Shown here: one piece after another, positions 1-8,080 of the stretch | How positions within the stretch are numbered: the stretch's first letter is position 1 | Layout: each line of letters starts with the position of its first letter | Origin: JAXMBX01 sp046349635 | GTDB lineage: Bacteria > Planctomycetota > Planctomycetia > Planctomycetales > Planctomycetaceae | Assembly (NCBI GenBank): GCA_046349635.1 | Contig: JAXMBX010000012.1 | Span: forward strand, 1 to 64,000 | Direction: 5' to 3' | DNA length: 64,000 bases | Position numbers and translations under genes: made by a program | Notes under the pieces: generated by a model | What the model was told of the DNA's origin: nothing | Database searches by the model: none | Seen by the model: the letters and a program-made list of their open reading frames with translations, nothing else

Positions 1-493
1 TTTCGGGCACGGCAAGAGTCAGCAGATATTCGTGAATTTCTCTCCCTTGAAACCGGGAGACGAACGCCAGGGGTTGTGGGCAGAAGATCCCCATGCGGTG
101 GAATTGCATCGCGGCCTTCCAGGCACAATGCAGGCGGGACCAGCCGAGATATCGCAGCAGCAGTACCCAGGGATCGCGAATGACACGGACCTTGAGGAAG
201 CAATCACAGTGGCCAGATGATTGCGGCAACCGGAGTTTCAGCACGGAACCATGGGCGGATTGTTTGACCGCTTCCAAGGCGTAAGCGAAGAGTTCCGCAG
301 GATCGCGAGCGAGCTGCTGCTGGATGGTTTCATCGAGAGAGGTACGGACAAGACCCCGCGTTGACTGTCCACGGACCGGGAGAATGTCGTCCGCGAACGA
401 GGGGGATGCGATGCGCGGAGGTTCCACCACAGTTGGAATCAACGAAGAGGGGCGCGCTGAAGTCCGGGATGGGGCTTCCGTCGAATTACTCAC
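1..493 (-). CDS. Partial LPS kinase (WaaP/RfaP/Kdo-kinase)-like protein, runs off left edge
   Basis: Reading the minus strand from 493 gives 164 open codons with no stop before the window edge. The start is a GTG at 493-491, preceded by GGGAG 9 nt upstream, and it overlaps the stop of the upstream gene by 8 nt (GTGAGTAA), which suggests translational coupling. The first ~80 residues are variable. Then comes a kinase-fold N-lobe pattern: VLKLRLPQ, a lysine-bearing strand (CFLKVRVIRD), and a helix (HCAWKAAMQFHRMGI) followed by FCPQPLAF. This resembles the WaaP family, in which that lysine belongs to the ATP site and the product phosphorylates lipid A-core sugars at the inner membrane. The catalytic HxD loop would lie beyond the window edge. 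The family call is inference from these motifs. The coding frame itself is well supported by codon pattern and the RBS. Confidence 0.7.
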   Translation of the reverse strand, partial: MSNSTEAPSRTSARPSSLIPTVVEPPRIASPSFADDILPVRGQSTRGLVRTSLDETIQQQLARDPAELFAYALEAVKQSAHGSVLKLRLPQSSGHCDCFLKVRVIRDPWVLLLRYLGWSRLHCAWKAAMQFHRMGIFCPQPLAFVSRFQGREIHEYLLTLAVPE

Positions 494-833
494 GGGTCGA
501 TTTCTCCCGTGAGGCTCGAGGTGCGGAACGCTTATCCGGTTTGACTCCCCGTTGCAGGTTCTGGAGGAAGTCGTCGACGATACCTTCCTCCGCCGATTCA
601 AGGACGACGTTGCCGTAACCGGCCGCGGTCAGATTGCGGGCGAGTGAGGGGTGTTTTTTCCAGGTCGCGAGATCCCAATGGCGGACGTCGGCGAAGAGAT
701 CGTTGAGCGAGGGCTGCACCTTCTTGACGAGCAGGATCTTCTCATCAGTGCGGACTAGATGGTACTGGTAGGTGAGGAAGACCGAGGTTCCTCCCAGCAC
801 GAGGCCGAGGACAAATCCATATAACCGGCGCAT
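486..833 (-). CDS. Small membrane-anchored protein of unknown function
   Basis: 115 aa. The N-terminus (MRRLYGFVLGLVLGGTSVFL) is a single hydrophobic segment flanked by arginines, so it is either an uncleaved anchor or a signal peptide. After it comes a compact ~70-residue domain rich in W, D and L (DVRHWDLATWKKHPSLARNL), then a basic tail (KRSAPRASREKSTRE) that probably faces the solvent. It overlaps the WaaP-like gene by 8 nt at its stop, so both are probably translated from one message. I do not recognise the family. The domain may lie in the periplasm and act with the envelope kinase next door, but only the coupling suggests this. Confidence 0.7.
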   Translation of the reverse strand: MRRLYGFVLGLVLGGTSVFLTYQYHLVRTDEKILLVKKVQPSLNDLFADVRHWDLATWKKHPSLARNLTAAGYGNVVLESAEEGIVDDFLQNLQRGVKPDKRSAPRASREKSTRE

Positions 834-1020
834 CGACGTTTCCCCCCTCCCTGGCGGAACAGCGAACGGTGCTCAGAATGCGAGCATGTGACGGCGTCGT
901 GCCATCCTGTGCAGTGACCGAAAGTGCAGAATAGTCCCAAAAACGACTGATTCTGGCAAGGGGGATCTTGGAAGGAATGGCAAAGCGGAGAATTGCAGGA
1001 GATTCTTATCCCGTGAGGGT

Positions 1021-1470
1021 TTAAGAACTCTTTTGACAGCGCCCGCAGTGCCCTTTGAGCAGAACTTCGGTCAGTTCGCCGATCGAAGATTTTTTCGACC
1101 CGGGAATGGGGGTGATATTGATTGTCACATCTGAAAGACAGGTGACTTCGCCGCAGTCCAGGCAGAGAAAATGGGGGTGTTCGTTATCGTGGTGGTGCCC
1201 CGGACGGCGAAGCTCGAACCGCCAGACATGGTCCCCATGTTCCGCCCGGTTCACGAGGCCCGCTTCGCTGAGGTCCATCAGATTGCGGTAGACGGTGGCC
1301 TTGTCGAAGCCCAATGGGGCCAAGGCAGTCGCCAGATCCGCGTGCGAAAGGGGGCTGGTGGCGGTCTCCAGGTTTTGCAAAACCGCGACCCGGGCGGACG
1401 TGCTGCGCAGACCCGCCTTCCGGATACGATCCCTAAGTTCTGCGATGTTCGAGAGTTCGGGCTTGTCCAT
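1021..1470 (-). CDS. Fur-family metal-dependent transcriptional regulator
   Basis: 149 aa, the usual Fur length. The N-terminal winged helix includes LRSTSARVAVLQNL and the recognition helix FDKATVYRNLMDLSEAGL (about residues 50-75). The hinge is followed by the metal-binding stretch HHHDNEHPHF and a structural zinc site made of CLDC plus the C-terminal CGRC. Such proteins act as dimeric repressors that sense Fe, Zn, Mn or peroxide; the sequence alone does not separate Fur, Zur and PerR. It stands alone, with an inverted repeat AATTG-N6-CAATT about 90 nt upstream of its start that could be its own operator. A second metalloregulator (DtxR type) lies 3 kb away. Confidence 0.9.
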   Translation of the reverse strand: MDKPELSNIAELRDRIRKAGLRSTSARVAVLQNLETATSPLSHADLATALAPLGFDKATVYRNLMDLSEAGLVNRAEHGDHVWRFELRRPGHHHDNEHPHFLCLDCGEVTCLSDVTINITPIPGSKKSSIGELTEVLLKGHCGRCQKSS

Positions 1471-1559
1471 GGCGGGCCAAAAGCAGATGCCTGAGCAAAA
1501 CGAGCGACTTTATTCAGTGTACCGGTCCGTGAAGAGTCCGGCCAGTTGATTTCAATAGA

Positions 1560-1575
1560 AATTGTAACTGCAATT
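1560..1575. promoter_or_regulatory. Perfect 5-6-5 inverted repeat upstream of the Fur-family gene
   Basis: AATTG-TAACTG-CAATT lies in the 110-nt gap between the Fur-family gene and the upstream release-factor-like gene, about 90 nt from the regulator start. Fur-family repressors usually bind AT-rich dyads and often regulate themselves, so this is a candidate operator. Nothing more supports it. Confidence 0.25.
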
Positions 1576-1580
1576 CGCAG

Positions 1581-2099
1581 TCAGTGTCGTTCGGGAAGGC
1601 CAAGTTGCGTGCGTGCCTTTTGGAACGCGGTCCAGGCGGCGGGTTCCTGCTTCAGGAATTTCAACAACTGGCTAGAAGTGCAGGTGAGTTTTTCCGCGGC
1701 GGTTTTGGGATCCCAGGTCGTCGCCTGCAGGACATCCAGAGCTTCTGCCAGCAGGCTGGGGAAGTCGGCGTGTTCGTGGCTGACGACGATCTTCCCGTGC
1801 GGGCAACGGGTTCGCCAGAATGGGCTGGGGATCAATTCGGGGGGGCGCTCCCGACGGACTTCCACGGCGAGGCGCATGCGGAGACGCTGCAACGCGACGG
1901 ATTGATTTTCGGGAAGTGAGCGACGTTCCCCGGCTTCCGCTTTGACGCCGGTGGAACGATGGGTCAGCACCACGCAGGTTTCCACCTTGTTGCGGTGCTG
2001 ACCCCCTGGTCCGGAGCGGCGGGTCCGCTGCAGGTCACATTCTCGCAGCAGTTCGTCCGCCGAAAGATCGGCAGGATGACTGGTACGGGGATTTACCAC
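1581..2099 (-). CDS. Peptide chain release factor-like protein with GGQ motif
   Basis: 172 aa. Residues ~20-85 form an RF-1 domain with the catalytic loop SGPGGQHRNK, followed by VVLTHRSTGVKAEAGERRS. The GGQ glutamine positions water for peptidyl-tRNA hydrolysis in this family. Codon-recognition domains are absent, so this is not RF1 or RF2. The C-terminal ~80 residues form a helical region (LLAEALDVLQ, DPKTAAEKL) rather than the basic tail seen in ArfB. A stalled-ribosome rescue role is inference. The start is a GTG that overlaps the stop of the lactonase gene by 7 nt, so the two are cotranscribed. A second GGQ protein of the ArfB type is encoded at 60.8-61.2 kb. Confidence 0.85.
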   Translation of the reverse strand: MVNPRTSHPADLSADELLRECDLQRTRRSGPGGQHRNKVETCVVLTHRSTGVKAEAGERRSLPENQSVALQRLRMRLAVEVRRERPPELIPSPFWRTRCPHGKIVVSHEHADFPSLLAEALDVLQATTWDPKTAAEKLTCTSSQLLKFLKQEPAAWTAFQKARTQLGLPERH

Positions 2100-3166
2100 C
2101 CCTTCCCTTTCGTGGTGAGGCGAATGCGAACGATATACATGTCGGCACAGATGTAAAGGGTGGAGCCGTCATCCCCCCAGCCACAGTTGGCGGTCGCCTC
2201 GCCGGTTTCGAAGACGCCCAGGAGCGTTCCATCCGGATCGAACACGAGGACTCCCCCCGGACCGGTGGCGAAGATATTTCCGCTGGCATCCACCTTCAGG
2301 CCGTCGGGAAGCCCCTTCTTGTATTTCTTCTGTTCGTTGGTGGAGTCGTAGAAGACCCGGTCCTTGCCGAGCGTGCCATCTTCCAGAACTTCAAACGCAC
2401 GCCAGATGGGAGCGGCGGGGTCGGACTGCGCAACGTACAGGGTCTTTTCATCGGGAGAAAAGCCGATCCCGTTGGGGCGGGTCATGATTTTCGTCAGCAG
2501 GGTGATCGCACGGGTGCTGGCCGAGGTGGTGGCGGTTCCCTGTTCTTTATCAATGGTGATCGGTTGCGCGGAGAGGCGATAGACGCCGCAGAAATCGAGT
2601 TCACGGCGGGGATCGTCGGCCCCCTTGGGAAGGCCATAGGGAGGGTCGGTGAAGTAGAGGTCACCGTTGGATTTGAAGACGCCATCGTTGGGGCTGTTCA
2701 GGCGTTTTCCCATGAAGTTGTCGACGAGAGTCCGCTTTCCACCCTCCTTGGTAAGAACCGAGACACGGCGGTCACCGTGCTCACAGGCGACGAGTTGGCC
2801 CTGCGGATCGAGGAGCAGGCCATTGCAGCCGGGTTCGAGTCCATAGTCGGTCACGCCGGTGTAACCGGAGGGTTTCATGAAGACACTGATCCCCTTCCCT
2901 TCCTGCCACTTCATGATCGAGTTGCGGGGAATATCGGAGAAGAGAAGATAGCCACCGTCCTTAATCCAGACGGGCCCTTCCGACCACTCAAAGCCTTCCG
3001 CCAGCTTTTCCATCTGGGCATTGGGGGGGACGAGTTTATCGAGGCGGGGATCGAGGCGGAGAATGTTACCGAATTTTTCGGGGGTCATGGGTTTCTCAGC
3101 GAAGAGAGGCACGGAGGTCAGGAAGAGGAAGGCAATCGAGACAGACAGCGTGACAGTACGAGACAT
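2093..3166 (-). CDS. SMP-30/gluconolactonase family protein, exported
   Basis: 357 aa with a clear signal peptide (VTLSVSIAFLFLTSVPLFA). The mature part is a six-bladed beta-propeller of the SMP-30/LRE type, with motifs EGPVWIKDGGYLLFSDI, CNGLLLDPQGQLVACEH, LNSPNDGVFKSNGDLYFTD and a C-terminal blade ending NCGWGDDGSTLYI. The family hydrolyses sugar lactones using one divalent metal held by Glu, Asn and Asp; the EG, SPND and NG elements here match the expected ligand positions. It is likely periplasmic. The following gene, a GGQ protein, overlaps its stop, but I see no functional link between them. Confidence 0.88.
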   Translation of the reverse strand: MSRTVTLSVSIAFLFLTSVPLFAEKPMTPEKFGNILRLDPRLDKLVPPNAQMEKLAEGFEWSEGPVWIKDGGYLLFSDIPRNSIMKWQEGKGISVFMKPSGYTGVTDYGLEPGCNGLLLDPQGQLVACEHGDRRVSVLTKEGGKRTLVDNFMGKRLNSPNDGVFKSNGDLYFTDPPYGLPKGADDPRRELDFCGVYRLSAQPITIDKEQGTATTSASTRAITLLTKIMTRPNGIGFSPDEKTLYVAQSDPAAPIWRAFEVLEDGTLGKDRVFYDSTNEQKKYKKGLPDGLKVDASGNIFATGPGGVLVFDPDGTLLGVFETGEATANCGWGDDGSTLYICADMYIVRIRLTTKGKGW

Positions 3167-3450
3167 GGCGTAATCCTTTGCGAGAGCGATGATGCAGGGC
3201 CTGTGAGGGGGGACGCCGTGCGGACCTGTCTTAGGGAGGAAGTCGGATCAAGACATCCACCCGAGACGTTCCCAGAGAGGGAGTTGTTTAGAAATCAAAG
3301 TGTCCCATCAGGCTAACGCGGGGAATACCGGGCTGCAATCGGTGGCGCAGAAACGATTCTGCGGGTTTTCCCAAGAGAAGCAGGGACTTGAGGAAGCGTC
3401 GTTTCCCATGGGAAAAGCCTCGCTGGACAATCCCTGGAGGGGGGGGCACA

Positions 3451-4578
3451 ATGGATGGTCTCTGTTTTTCCAGGTTTTTTGATCGCGCAAAAAGGCCCGT
3501 CGCTGTGCAACCGACTCAGGATCTCTATATCCGAGGGACTGTCCCTCTGATCTCCCCCGTGGCGTTGAAGGCCAAGGTTCCGATGACGGAGGGAGCCAAC
3601 CAGACCGTCGTCGCGGGACGGGCGGGCGTGTGTGACATTCTGGCGGGGAAGGATCCGCGGTTTCTCGTCGTGGTCGGCCCCTGCTCTATTCACGACGAAA
3701 AATCGGCGCTGGAATATGCCGAACGGATGGTCAAACTGGCGGAACAGGTCCAGGAAACCCAGTTGATCATCATGCGGGTGTATTTCGAAAAACCCCGCAC
3801 GACAGTGGGCTGGAAGGGTTTGATTAATGACCCGAACCTGGATGGGACGTTTGACATCGCCTCCGGGTTGTTGCGAGCGCGCCAGCTGCTGTTGAAGATC
3901 AATGAAATGGGGTTGCCGGCGGCGACCGAAATGCTCGAGCCGATTACCCCGCAATACACGGCGGATCTGGTGAGCTGGGCCTCCATCGGCGCCCGGACCA
4001 CCGAATCGCAGACGCATCGCCAGATGGCAAGCGGACTGTCGATGCCGGTGGGCTACAAAAACGCGACGGACGGAAACCTCGAGATCGCCATGCACGCGAT
4101 GCAGGCGGCGGGGCATCCGCACAGCTTCCTGGGGATCGACATGCAGGGTCAGACCTGCATCGTCCAGACGCGCGGGAATCCGTGGGGGCATCTGATTCTG
4201 CGGGGCGGTCGCTCCGGCCCGAACTACGATTCGGGGAGCGTCAAGGCGGCCTCGGAAGCGCTGGCGGCCGCGGGTCTGCGTCCGGCGGTCATGGTCGATT
4301 GCAGCCATGCCAATTCCGACAAGGATTTCCAGAAACAGGCCCGGGCCTGGGAAGATGCGGTCCAGCAGCGGGCCGCGGGGAACCGCAACCTGATCGGCCT
4401 GATGCTGGAGAGCCACTTGTTCGAAGGGAGCCAGAAGCTGACCGAGGATCCCTCCAAGCTGAAGTATGGAGTTTCGATTACGGACGGTTGTATCGGCTGG
4501 GAAAAGACCGAGGAGCTGATTCTGTCGGCGCATCGGATGCTGTCGAAATCCATCTCCGTTCCGGCCGGTTCCCGCTAA
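3451..4578 (+). CDS. aroG: 3-deoxy-7-phosphoheptulonate (DAHP) synthase, AroG type
   Basis: 375 aa. It condenses phosphoenolpyruvate and erythrose-4-phosphate, the first step of the shikimate pathway, in the cytosol. Motifs of the AroFGH class are present: VVVGPCSIHD, MRVYFEKPRTTVGWKG, ATEMLEPITPQY, SWASIGARTTESQTHR, GYKNATDG, ILRGGRSGPNY and MVDCSHANS. The Cys, His, Glu and Asp metal ligands of the family are accounted for in those blocks. I chose the ATG at 3451 because GGAGG lies at 3436-3440; an in-frame ATG further upstream at 3388 lacks such a site. The N-terminal extension is similar in length to feedback-regulated family members, but effector specificity cannot be read from it. Confidence 0.94.
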   Translation: MDGLCFSRFFDRAKRPVAVQPTQDLYIRGTVPLISPVALKAKVPMTEGANQTVVAGRAGVCDILAGKDPRFLVVVGPCSIHDEKSALEYAERMVKLAEQVQETQLIIMRVYFEKPRTTVGWKGLINDPNLDGTFDIASGLLRARQLLLKINEMGLPAATEMLEPITPQYTADLVSWASIGARTTESQTHRQMASGLSMPVGYKNATDGNLEIAMHAMQAAGHPHSFLGIDMQGQTCIVQTRGNPWGHLILRGGRSGPNYDSGSVKAASEALAAAGLRPAVMVDCSHANSDKDFQKQARAWEDAVQQRAAGNRNLIGLMLESHLFEGSQKLTEDPSKLKYGVSITDGCIGWEKTEELILSAHRMLSKSISVPAGSR

Positions 4579-4590
4579 AAAATCTTCATG

Positions 4591-4622
4591 GCGAGAAAAT
4601 CTTCGCTGCGAGAATCTTCGCT
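4591..4622. repeat. Short imperfect tandem repeat between aroG and the DtxR-type gene
   Basis: Two adjacent copies, GCGAGAAAATCTTCGCT and GCGAGAATCTTCGCT, differ by two A residues. Each contains GCGA and TCGC arms that could form a small hairpin. It lies just after the aroG stop. It may be part of a weak terminator or a chance repeat. Confidence 0.4.
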
Positions 4623-4649
4623 GCCCTTCAACACTCAGGAGTGCGCCTC

Positions 4650-5309
4650 GTGGAGAGCATCAAGGTCGAGGACTATCTCAAGGCGATTTACAAGGCCTGC
4701 TCCACTTCGGAGGCGGGGACCGCAGGGACCGGTGAAATCGCAGAGATCCTGTCCGTCACGCCGGGGAGCGTGACAACGATGCTGCAGCGGCTTGCGGATG
4801 CCGGGCTGGTGAAATATCAGGCGCATCGCGGCGCCAAGCTCAGCACCGCGGGAAAGAAACTGGCGCTGGGGGTCCTGCGGCGGCATCGGCTGATTGAACT
4901 GTTCCTCGTGAAAACCTTGGGGCTGGCGTGGGATGAGATTCACGCCGAGGCGGAAAACATCGAACACTCCGTCTCAGAACGGCTGATCGATCGCATCGAC
5001 GCCTATCTCGGTTTTCCCGATCGTGACCCGCATGGAGATCCAATCCCAAACCCCGACGGAAGCCTGCGGACGACCGTGGGAGAACCGCTCTCGGAGTGCG
5101 GACCCGGGACGGCGTTTGTGCTGGAACAGGTGCTCGATCAGTCTCCCGAATTCCTGCGGTATCTCACCGACGGCGGCCTGCAGATCGGCAGCACGGGAGC
5201 GGTGGAAGAAAACCATCATTCCGCGGGGGTGATCACGGTCCGGGCGCAGGATCGCCGGATGAGCCTGAGCCGGGAGATGGCGAGAAAACTATTGATCCGC
5301 CGAACCTAA
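4650..5309 (+). CDS. DtxR/MntR-family metal-dependent repressor
   Basis: 219 aa from a GTG at 4650, chosen because AGGAG lies 8 nt upstream and the product then begins VESIKVEDYLKAIY, the usual family start. The winged helix contains TGEIAEILSVTPGSVTTMLQ and LVKYQAHRGAKLS. The dimerisation and metal-binding domain has RRHRLIELFLV, EIHAEAENIEHSVSE and DPHGDPIP, all expected for iron- or manganese-activated repressors. The last ~70 residues are a small FeoA/SH3-like domain. It sits 71 nt downstream of aroG, a gene with no obvious link to metal control apart from the metal requirement of DAHP synthase. Confidence 0.9.
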   Translation: MESIKVEDYLKAIYKACSTSEAGTAGTGEIAEILSVTPGSVTTMLQRLADAGLVKYQAHRGAKLSTAGKKLALGVLRRHRLIELFLVKTLGLAWDEIHAEAENIEHSVSERLIDRIDAYLGFPDRDPHGDPIPNPDGSLRTTVGEPLSECGPGTAFVLEQVLDQSPEFLRYLTDGGLQIGSTGAVEENHHSAGVITVRAQDRRMSLSREMARKLLIRRT

Positions 5310-5323
5310 TGAAGACCGCGGGA

Positions 5324-6361
5324 TTATTCCGAAAAGATCCGGGCCGACTCCGGTCCAAATGAGACCGACAGGGATTGCCCGGGACGGATCTGTTTCTGCT
5401 CGGCGACCGCACGGCTGATCGTCGCATGGATCGCGATGTCCCCCTGTAGCAAGAGCTTCCATCCCTGCTCCGCCGGTTCCATCGCAACAAGTTGCAGTGT
5501 GAGGGCATTCGGAATCGTCGCCTCACCCGGCGTATCAACGATTAAATCGTGGGAGCGAATCCCCCAGAATCGGGCCTGAGCAGAAGGGGTGACGACTTCT
5601 GTCAGGAAGTCAGAGCCGTCGGTCAGTGGAAAGACTTGCCAGCCGAGGATGCGGGCTACTTCCGCGGTATTGGGCCGATCGAAGACTTGTTCGATCTCCC
5701 CGAATTGGGCGACTTTTCCCTGATGGAGAACGCCGATGCGATCCCCCAGGGTCCGCGCTTCATTGCGGTGATGCGTGACCATGATCGTCGGGATGCGGTA
5801 CTCCGCCAGTTGCTCCTTCAGGTGTCCCTGGAGTTCTTCGCGGGCAAGTTCATCGAGTGCGGAAAGTGGCTCATCAAGGAGCAGAATGCGGGGGCGAATG
5901 GCGAGCGCCCGCGCGAGCGCGGTCCGTTGCTGCTGGCCGCCGGAGATATGACGCGGGAGGCGATTCGCGAACGGCAGGAGCTCCCACCTGGAGAGCAACT
6001 CGTCGACGCGCTGAGCACGTGCGGAAGGTGACAGGGAGCGAAGGCCGAAAGCGACATTTTCCGCCACGGTCAGATGCGGAAAAAGGGCCTTTTCCTGGAA
6101 CAGATAGCCGATGCCACGCTGTTGCGGAGTCTTGCCAATCCCTTTCTCTGAAGAGAACCAGCATTCGTCTCCGAAGTGGATTTCTCCCGTGTCGGGAGTT
6201 TCCAGACCGGCGAGCGCGCGGAGGATTGTGGTTTTGCCTTCTCCTGAACGCCCAAAGAGAACCGTGAGGGAGAACTTGTCTGTTTCCCCCTGCAGGTCCG
6301 CTTCGATGCAGGTCTGTGGCGAGAAGGATTTTTGAAAACGGGCAGTCCAGAGAGAAGTCAT
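5324..6361 (-). CDS. modC: Molybdate ABC transporter ATP-binding protein ModC
   Basis: 345 aa. The nucleotide-binding domain shows Walker A (FGRSGEGKTT), Q-loop (YLFQEKALFPHLTV), signature (HISGGQQQR), Walker B (RILLLDEPLSALD) and the switch histidine (IMVTHH). The C-terminal ~110 residues form a MOP/TOBE-like domain, as in ModC. The ATG at 6361 overlaps the modB stop (ATGA), so modABC is a coupled operon transcribed from right to left. It powers uptake of molybdate or tungstate for molybdenum-cofactor enzymes, none of which is encoded in this window. Confidence 0.93.
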   Translation of the reverse strand: MTSLWTARFQKSFSPQTCIEADLQGETDKFSLTVLFGRSGEGKTTILRALAGLETPDTGEIHFGDECWFSSEKGIGKTPQQRGIGYLFQEKALFPHLTVAENVAFGLRSLSPSARAQRVDELLSRWELLPFANRLPRHISGGQQQRTALARALAIRPRILLLDEPLSALDELAREELQGHLKEQLAEYRIPTIMVTHHRNEARTLGDRIGVLHQGKVAQFGEIEQVFDRPNTAEVARILGWQVFPLTDGSDFLTEVVTPSAQARFWGIRSHDLIVDTPGEATIPNALTLQLVAMEPAEQGWKLLLQGDIAIHATISRAVAEQKQIRPGQSLSVSFGPESARIFSE

Positions 6362-7020
6362 GGGAGGGGGGGCTTTCTCTGGAGCCAGTGCGTTGCGCAC
6401 AGCACAACGAAGGAAACCGCCAACAGGCAGAAGGCCGTCCGTCCGGCGGAGGCATAGTCGAGGGCATGGACGTCGTCATAGATCGTGATCGAAAGAGTGC
6501 GGGTCACCCCCGGGATGTTCCCACCCACCATCAGGACGATGCCGAATTCTCCCAGAGTGTGCGCAAACGTGAGGATCAGTCCGGCGAGAATTCCCGGCCA
6601 GGCGAGTGGGACAATAACTCGCCGGAAGGTTTCGAAACGGGAGACCCCCAGGCACCAACTGGCTTCGCACAGACGGCGATCAACCGCCTGAAAGGCCGCC
6701 AGGAACGGACGAATGCTGTGCGGAATGTTGTAGATGACGGACGCGAGGAGAATGCCATTGAAGGTGAACGGGATCGTGGAACCGGTCACTCGTTCAATCC
6801 AACCTCCGAATGCGCCCCGCGGACTGGTGAACTGCAGGATGTAAAACCCCAGGACACTGGCTGGAAGGACGAGAGGCAGGGAAAGCACCGCTTCCAGCAG
6901 GAATTTGCCGCGCCACTGGGTTTGCGAAAGCCAGTAGGCGACGGGAAGCCCGACGACCAGCAGGATCAGCGTCGTGCAGGCAGCAAGCTTGATCGATAAC
7001 CACCAGGCGAGCGGCTCCAA
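6358..7020 (-). CDS. modB: Molybdate ABC transporter permease ModB
   Basis: 220 aa, the usual ModB length, with about five transmembrane segments starting at WWLSIKLAACTTLILLVVG. The cytoplasmic EAA loop that contacts ModC is visible: EASWCLGVSRFETFRRVIVPLAWPGI. The signature VLPASVLGFYIL and the FAHTLGEFGIVLMVGGNIPG block are typical of ModB and CysT-type permeases. It lies 3 nt downstream of modA and overlaps modC by 4 nt. The neighbouring ModA-type lipoprotein settles the substrate as an oxyanion, most likely molybdate. Confidence 0.93.
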   Translation of the reverse strand: MEPLAWWLSIKLAACTTLILLVVGLPVAYWLSQTQWRGKFLLEAVLSLPLVLPASVLGFYILQFTSPRGAFGGWIERVTGSTIPFTFNGILLASVIYNIPHSIRPFLAAFQAVDRRLCEASWCLGVSRFETFRRVIVPLAWPGILAGLILTFAHTLGEFGIVLMVGGNIPGVTRTLSITIYDDVHALDYASAGRTAFCLLAVSFVVLCATHWLQRKPPLP

Positions 7021-7023
7021 GGC

Positions 7024-7917
7024 TTACTTCTCCGGCGGGGTCAGGCCATTCTTCGCGAGGATTTCCCGTCCCTTGTCGCTCAGGATGAGGGTGCGGAAAT
7101 GCTCCGCGGCGGTGGTGTCCTCGCAATGGCTGAGGATGACCCCCGCCTGAACGATGGGGGGATAGAGTTCCTGCGGTACTTTCCAGGTTTTCCCTTTGTC
7201 TTTCAGGGACGTGGAGACGATCAGAGTCTGCGCGAGCAATCCGGCCTCCGCTCCCCCCTTCTCGATGAACACTCCCGCTTGCGAGATGTTCTCCGCCATG
7301 AGCAGTTTCTTGTCGATCTTTTCGTAGACTTTGGCGGATTTCAGGGCCGCCTCGGCCGCACGGCCATAGGGGGCAAACTTGGGATTCGCAATCGCGATCC
7401 TGGCAATCGAGTCATGCGTCAGAATTCCCAGCCCGTCCTTCTCCACGTACAAAGTGGCGTCCTTGGGAAACCAGAGAACCAGAGTTCCCTTCGCGTAGAC
7501 AAACTCCTCCTTGGAATGAGTCAGTTTTTCGTCGATCAGCTTCTTGGGCAAGTCGCGGTCAGCGGAGAGGAAAATGTCGTAAGGAGCCTTCTCCTTGATC
7601 TGCGAGTAAAGAGTTCCCGAGGCGGCAAAAGTCAGTCGCAACTCATAATCGGGATAAGTCAGTTGGAATTCCGACTGCAACTCCGGGAGTGCAAATTTCA
7701 GATCGCTGGCGGCGGCCACGGTCAGAACTTTTTTTGCGGGTCCCTGCGGCGGAGCAATCGCCACTGTTTTTGAAGAATTCTCCGGCTTGGCTTCACCGGC
7801 AGCGGGTTTCTTTTCCGTTTTCGCAGAATCGCAGCCAGCCGTTGCAAGGAGACAGAGAATCCCCAGGAGGATTGGAAACCGGAGGGAAAGAGAAGTCGAA
7901 CGGAGGACGAGTGGCAT
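7024..7917 (-). CDS. modA: Molybdate-binding lipoprotein ModA
   Basis: 297 aa. The N-terminus is a lipoprotein signal peptide with lipobox LLATAGC, then a K/E/P-rich spacer of ~35 residues, then a periplasmic binding domain. Family motifs include VAAASDLKFALPEL, FAASGTLYSQIKEKAPYDIF, SADRDLPKKL and IANPKFAPYGRAAEAAL, which fit a type II binding protein for molybdate. The start is ATG 7917; an upstream in-frame alternative at 7938 would place extra residues before the signal peptide. It is the first gene of modABC. No Mo-responsive regulator or obvious operator is seen nearby. Confidence 0.92.
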   Translation of the reverse strand: MPLVLRSTSLSLRFPILLGILCLLATAGCDSAKTEKKPAAGEAKPENSSKTVAIAPPQGPAKKVLTVAAASDLKFALPELQSEFQLTYPDYELRLTFAASGTLYSQIKEKAPYDIFLSADRDLPKKLIDEKLTHSKEEFVYAKGTLVLWFPKDATLYVEKDGLGILTHDSIARIAIANPKFAPYGRAAEAALKSAKVYEKIDKKLLMAENISQAGVFIEKGGAEAGLLAQTLIVSTSLKDKGKTWKVPQELYPPIVQAGVILSHCEDTTAAEHFRTLILSDKGREILAKNGLTPPEK

Positions 7918-8080
7918 ATGTCTATTTCCGCAAAGCACATTGAGACGTCAAATTCTGGAAGTTTCCATGCTACCAGCGCCCGCGACGCGAGGCACTTCTG
8001 AATCGTGAAAATCGAGTGTGTTCGCAGGACAAATCGCGTATGATTCTGCGAAATTCCCTCTTCGAATCAGGAGTCGCAGC

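Noticed and set aside
3313..4533. A 406-codon minus-strand ORF opposite aroG
   Set aside because: It is Arg/Gln/His-rich with no motif and lies wholly against a clear DAHP synthase; a typical high-GC antisense shadow.
4182..4649. Upstream extension of the DtxR-type gene into aroG
   Set aside because: The extension overlaps aroG coding sequence in another frame; the GTG at 4650 has an AGGAG and gives the normal family start.
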